A stretch of 64,000 nt of DNA from a virus. Shown here one piece after another: positions 60,801 to 64,000 of the stretch. Every line of letters begins with the position of its first letter. Within the stretch, counting starts at the first letter, position 1. A model generated the notes under the pieces. The model ran no database searches. It was not told the origin of the DNA and worked only from the letters and a program-made list of their open reading frames with translations. The position numbers and the translations under genes were made by a program. The stretch spans positions 1-64,000 of IMG/VR virus record IMGVR_UViG_3300044638_004427, one strand, 5' to 3'.

Positions 60801-61394
60801 CTATATTTTAATAATATAATTAACACTTAAATTAGCAGGGTGTGTTTGAGTACCAGTTCTAGGAGTCCCATTAGCACCATTTGTTGTGTGTGAGCTAGCT
60901 GATAAACTACCAGCCGAATGATCGTGACCCGAATTAATGTCTGTTACAATATCATCTCTGGTAGCATCCAATCCACCATCCCAAATTCCTGTGGCAATGT
61001 TTGTGCCGTTTTCACGAGTCGTTGCATTATAATTCGCTCGATGAGTATGCGTTCCATCTCCCCCACCTGCTCTACCAGTAATCCCATGGTTATGTCCTTG
61101 GATTTGATCAGTTTGCCTTGTTCCAAGCGTTCCAGAATATGTCAGGGTTGAAATGGTTTGCGAACCTGCACCACGAATGAATACACCCTGTGTGTTAGGA
61201 AGGTTAAAAGTTGTTGAGCCATCTCCTACGCCGTAAGTGGTTCCAATCGCTGCAAATAATCGAGCATAAACCGTTCGACTTACAGCAGCACCATTACAAA
61301 GCAACCATCCTGTTGGTGCAGCTGCGCCAGCGTATGGAAATATTACCCCACCTGGTAGTGCGTTTTGAATTGTTAAATCACTTAAAAAACTCAT
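60801..61394 (-). CDS. Phage tail collar-domain protein
   Basis: 197 residues. PGGVIFPYAGAAAPTGWLLCNGAAVSRTVYARLFAAIGTTYG and GDGSTTFNLPNTQGVFIRG are the Tail_Collar signature. The rest is Gly/Thr/His-rich and ends in a short strand (SVNYIIKI). Part of the tail tip or fibre. Confidence 0.8.
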   Translation of the reverse strand: MSFLSDLTIQNALPGGVIFPYAGAAAPTGWLLCNGAAVSRTVYARLFAAIGTTYGVGDGSTTFNLPNTQGVFIRGAGSQTISTLTYSGTLGTRQTDQIQGHNHGITGRAGGGDGTHTHRANYNATTRENGTNIATGIWDGGLDATRDDIVTDINSGHDHSAGSLSASSHTTNGANGTPRTGTQTHPANLSVNYIIKI

Positions 61395-61402
61395 ACTTCA
61401 CC

Positions 61403-62818
61403 TTAAATAATAAAGAAGTTTGTTCCATTGCTTGTAATTGTAAATGAATCATATTGAGCAGCTAATGATTTAGATACTACACCATCAATTGTACCGCTTG
61501 GAGCGCTTATTGTAATACTTCCTGGAGCAGCGTCAACCTTTTTAATGTTAAATATTTTACCTGCAGTTGGCGCTGGTAATGTCACTGTAATTCCACCAGC
61601 ACCACCTGTTGCAAGAACAATGCTATTGCCATTTGTTAGAGGTGTATTAGAAGAAACACTGACAACATTAGCGTAAACGTATGGATCGACTTCTGATGTA
61701 ATTTTTACAGCAGTTGATCCACCGGCACCATTAATAACCATTCTGTCAGATGCAGAAGCCGTTCCGACAGGAACAACCCATTGTCCAGCATTACTAGGTG
61801 CTGTTTGTGTATATGCACCTGGAGTTAGAGCATCAACGAAAACAGCTTGACCGATGGTGAAACTTGCACCTGAAATTGTTACTTCTCCACCAACTTGTAC
61901 GCGAGAAGTATCAAGAGCAATACCAATGAAATCAATTTTATTATCATCACCAGCGTCAATTAATTGAGCGTTTCCTGAAGAATCTAGATAAACTGGTTTA
62001 CCCGCTGCAACACCAACTCCAGCACCAACGACGTTAATAGTAGAAGATCCGCTACCGGAGCCACCGACAACATACCATCTAGCGTCTGTAGAATTATAGA
62101 TTAAGAAAAGAGATGCTCCATTCTCTAGTGAAACAGCACCACCTGTTCCTGTAACAACCCTATCAACAGCGGTTGCAGAACCGGATTGATTTTGAACTAT
62201 TACACTAGCGCCCGTTAGATTAGAAAGAACAAGATGTTGTCCATTTAATCCTGCTGCAATACCATTAATTGTTCCAGAACCACTGTTTAAACGAACAAAA
62301 GATTTTGTTGTAGTTATGGTAGAAGAAACAGCAAGACTCTCCATCTCAGTGCGGAGGAATCCTGAAGTAACAGCGTTTGCAACAGTACCAACAGTAGTAA
62401 CCCCTGTATTACTAATTGTAACTTCACCTGAAACGGTGGTCGCTGTCGGGATACTAGAAGCGTTGCCTAATAAAATTTGTGCAGAAGAAAGAGTGACATC
62501 GGTAAGAGCACCAGATGGATTGTTAACAACAACAGAATTAACAGTACCAGAAGCTAATTTGCTTCTTGCAATATTTGCTCCTACTTTAATATCACCATCT
62601 TCAATGTTTGAAAGAGTGTTTAAATCAGCATCAATTGTTTTGTTTGTAAGGGAAGCTGAATGAGCTTCTGTTACAACTGGAGAAGCACTTGTTCCATTGT
62701 GGTAGTTTAACTTACCGGAGCCAGATACAACGTCAAGATCACCTTTTTCGCTTGCTGTTGAAGCAGCTTTAGGTACGATCCTCAATCCTTCAATAAATTT
62801 ACGAAAATTTAGTGCCAT
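61403..62818 (-). CDS. Tail fibre
   Basis: 471 residues. SGKLNYHNGTSASPVVTEAHSASLTNKTIDADLN and later SSTINVVGAGVGVAAGKPVYLDSSGN repeats are typical of trimeric phage fibres. It ends in a short beta-domain (SFTITSNGTNFFII). No cleavage domain seen. Confidence 0.65.
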   Translation of the reverse strand: MALNFRKFIEGLRIVPKAASTASEKGDLDVVSGSGKLNYHNGTSASPVVTEAHSASLTNKTIDADLNTLSNIEDGDIKVGANIARSKLASGTVNSVVVNNPSGALTDVTLSSAQILLGNASSIPTATTVSGEVTISNTGVTTVGTVANAVTSGFLRTEMESLAVSSTITTTKSFVRLNSGSGTINGIAAGLNGQHLVLSNLTGASVIVQNQSGSATAVDRVVTGTGGAVSLENGASLFLIYNSTDARWYVVGGSGSGSSTINVVGAGVGVAAGKPVYLDSSGNAQLIDAGDDNKIDFIGIALDTSRVQVGGEVTISGASFTIGQAVFVDALTPGAYTQTAPSNAGQWVVPVGTASASDRMVINGAGGSTAVKITSEVDPYVYANVVSVSSNTPLTNGNSIVLATGGAGGITVTLPAPTAGKIFNIKKVDAAPGSITISAPSGTIDGVVSKSLAAQYDSFTITSNGTNFFII

Positions 62819-62827
62819 GTAAGCCTC

Positions 62828-63304
62828 TTAACTTTGCTGTAAGGTTTGAGCGGAGAAGCTAACCTTACCTGAACTATATCCAGCTAATGTCGGGGTTGTG
62901 ATTTGAACTTGACCTGTCGAAGTTATATTAAACGTACAATCAGCATCGCCAACATAATCTCGTGTTAATGTCCAAGCCGATCCATCATAAACTACTGTAA
63001 TATTACCTGCTTCACTTAAAGTGGTTGTAATTAGACCAACTGTTCCAATCCTAACAACAGCATATTTAATATAACCAGCGCGAACAGCAGAAGTTGGAAA
63101 GTTTAAATCTGTAATATCTAAATTAGTGTTAACGTTGCTAACTAAGTTGAATACTTGAGGGGCAATGTCGTATGGCCCAACAGCAGATAAAAGAGCCTGT
63201 TCAGTGGCTTGGGCAAATTCAATAACTGCCGGAGCCCAATTAGGAGACTCTCCAGAGGAGGGAAATTCAATGGGCGTGCCCTGAATGGTAATTGTTACAC
63301 TCAT
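62828..63304 (-). CDS. Beta-rich fibre-associated protein
   Basis: 158 residues. WAPAVIEFAQATEQALLSAVGPYDIAPQVF then strands DYVGDADCTFNITSTGQVQIT, related in wording to the end of the 51440-54805 fibre (DYVGDDTGLVFSIDSSGQVQYT). This suggests a shared small terminal domain. Confidence 0.55.
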   Translation of the reverse strand: MSVTITIQGTPIEFPSSGESPNWAPAVIEFAQATEQALLSAVGPYDIAPQVFNLVSNVNTNLDITDLNFPTSAVRAGYIKYAVVRIGTVGLITTTLSEAGNITVVYDGSAWTLTRDYVGDADCTFNITSTGQVQITTPTLAGYSSGKVSFSAQTLQQS

Positions 63305-63336
63305 ACTTTTATAGTTGTTAAATACTCAAAATTATA

Positions 63337-64000
63337 TTATTTTTTATATATTAATCGTAATTTACCACAATCATATACTCTATATAAACCATCTTTTAAA
63401 GAATGCTGGTGTTCTGTCATTTCAGTAGGAGTATTCACCAGCGACTTTTGCCTTGATTGCTTAGATACGATCTTTGTGTTTTTAGAATTGTAATAAAAAT
63501 AATCAGGAGGTAATGTCCCGCTTAAAATCCAACCATTCTTAAACCAGGAAGACCCATTAGACCATCGTAAATCTACCCAAGTGATTAGTTCGTTATACTT
63601 AATACAGGCATATTTGGTTAGTTTTGTAACTCCCCCAGAAACAGTATAGTTTTCTTTTGTGCAATACCTACTAAGAACATATTCTTTATTTTTTCTATGG
63701 TGCTTACCAATAGTAATTATAGAAATTAATTCGTCATTAAAATATAAACCAAATGCTTCTATAAATGAGCAAGCCCCTAAAATGTGATATTCATTTAAAA
63801 ATTGTTTAGCTTCTTTTTTGTCTACTTGTTTTATAATGCATTTTCTTGCGTGAATACGTAATTCATTTTTACCTAACTTAGATCTTAAAAATGATTTTAC
63901 CTGCTTATTTCTATCACGCCATTCGTAATCGAATATGTGAATTAAATCCAATCCAGCTTCTTTTGCTATGTTTGTTTTATCAAGATGATAACGGGGATAC
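63337..64000 (-). CDS. EDxHD-type homing endonuclease (partial)
   Basis: The frame is open from the window edge: YHLDKTNIAKEAGLDLIHIFDYEW, then RIHARKCIIKQ, FLNEYHILGA and LISIITIGKHHRKN. This is the catalytic core of Vsr-like EDxHD homing enzymes, with the first Glu-Asp as DYEW. The true start lies beyond 64000; the apparent TTG start at 63951 is inside the domain. It abuts a fibre gene. Confidence 0.75.
   Translation of the reverse strand, partial: YPRYHLDKTNIAKEAGLDLIHIFDYEWRDRNKQVKSFLRSKLGKNELRIHARKCIIKQVDKKEAKQFLNEYHILGACSFIEAFGLYFNDELISIITIGKHHRKNKEYVLSRYCTKENYTVSGGVTKLTKYACIKYNELITWVDLRWSNGSSWFKNGWILSGTLPPDYFYYNSKNTKIVSKQSRQKSLVNTPTEMTEHQHSLKDGLYRVYDCGKLRLIYKK

Overview
The window reads as one contiguous piece of an AT-rich, lytic, podovirus-like bacteriophage genome. 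No host housekeeping genes, integrase, CRISPR array or insertion sequence were seen. The tail hardware argues for a short-tailed phage: an adaptor protein, a nozzle-like protein, a set of putative ejection proteins and no tape-measure protein. The host cannot be named. SD sites of the AGGAG type, lipoboxes and a secreted SLT-type lytic enzyme fit a Gram-negative host. Terminase, portal and major capsid genes were not recognised and probably lie to the right of the window.

Layout. (a) 1-1827, minus strand: a short operon of small proteins, including a secreted HExxH protein cut by the window edge and a degenerate GIY-YIG-like protein. (b) 1828-2817: about 1 kb without genes, more GC-rich than its surroundings. 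It holds an array of -24/-12-like motifs, a good sigma70-type promoter and a densely folded stretch of about 560 nt that is probably a large noncoding RNA. (c) 2818-36099, plus strand: the early and middle genes, tightly packed with many ATGA overlaps. Many small membrane or zinc-binding proteins come first. They are followed by a GP88-like protein, an amidoligase plus glutamine amidotransferase pair, a lytic transglycosylase with small lipoproteins, and class II ribonucleotide reductase. The replication genes come next: Cas4/RecB-like nuclease, AAA+ ATPase, annealing-type protein, archaeo-eukaryotic-type primase fused to a DnaB-like helicase, and family B DNA polymerase. Nucleotide genes (deaminase, GMP reductase/IMPDH-like, dUTPase), a metallophosphoesterase and a membrane-anchored ClpP-like protease complete the arm. 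(d) 36010 to the right edge, minus strand: late structural genes read right to left. In transcription order they are tail fibre, collar and C1q-like proteins, small virion proteins, tail adaptor, nozzle, then ejection proteins with a GNAT gene among them. The two arms converge at about 36.05 kb and their last genes overlap by 90 nt.

The early arm supplies a self-contained replisome (PolB, AEP-helicase, annealing protein, nuclease, two AAA+ ATPases) and dNTP supply. The late arm supplies a tail with several receptor-binding proteins. Homing endonucleases of three families (HNH, GIY-YIG, EDxHD) sit between late genes. Another HNH gene is embedded in a tRNA-Asn gene at 31692-32089 and has replaced its middle. 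The most unusual elements are that split tRNA, the structured noncoding region with its -24/-12-like array, a second structured intergenic RNA at 22376-22612, the amidoligase/GATase pair and four separate HExxH proteins.
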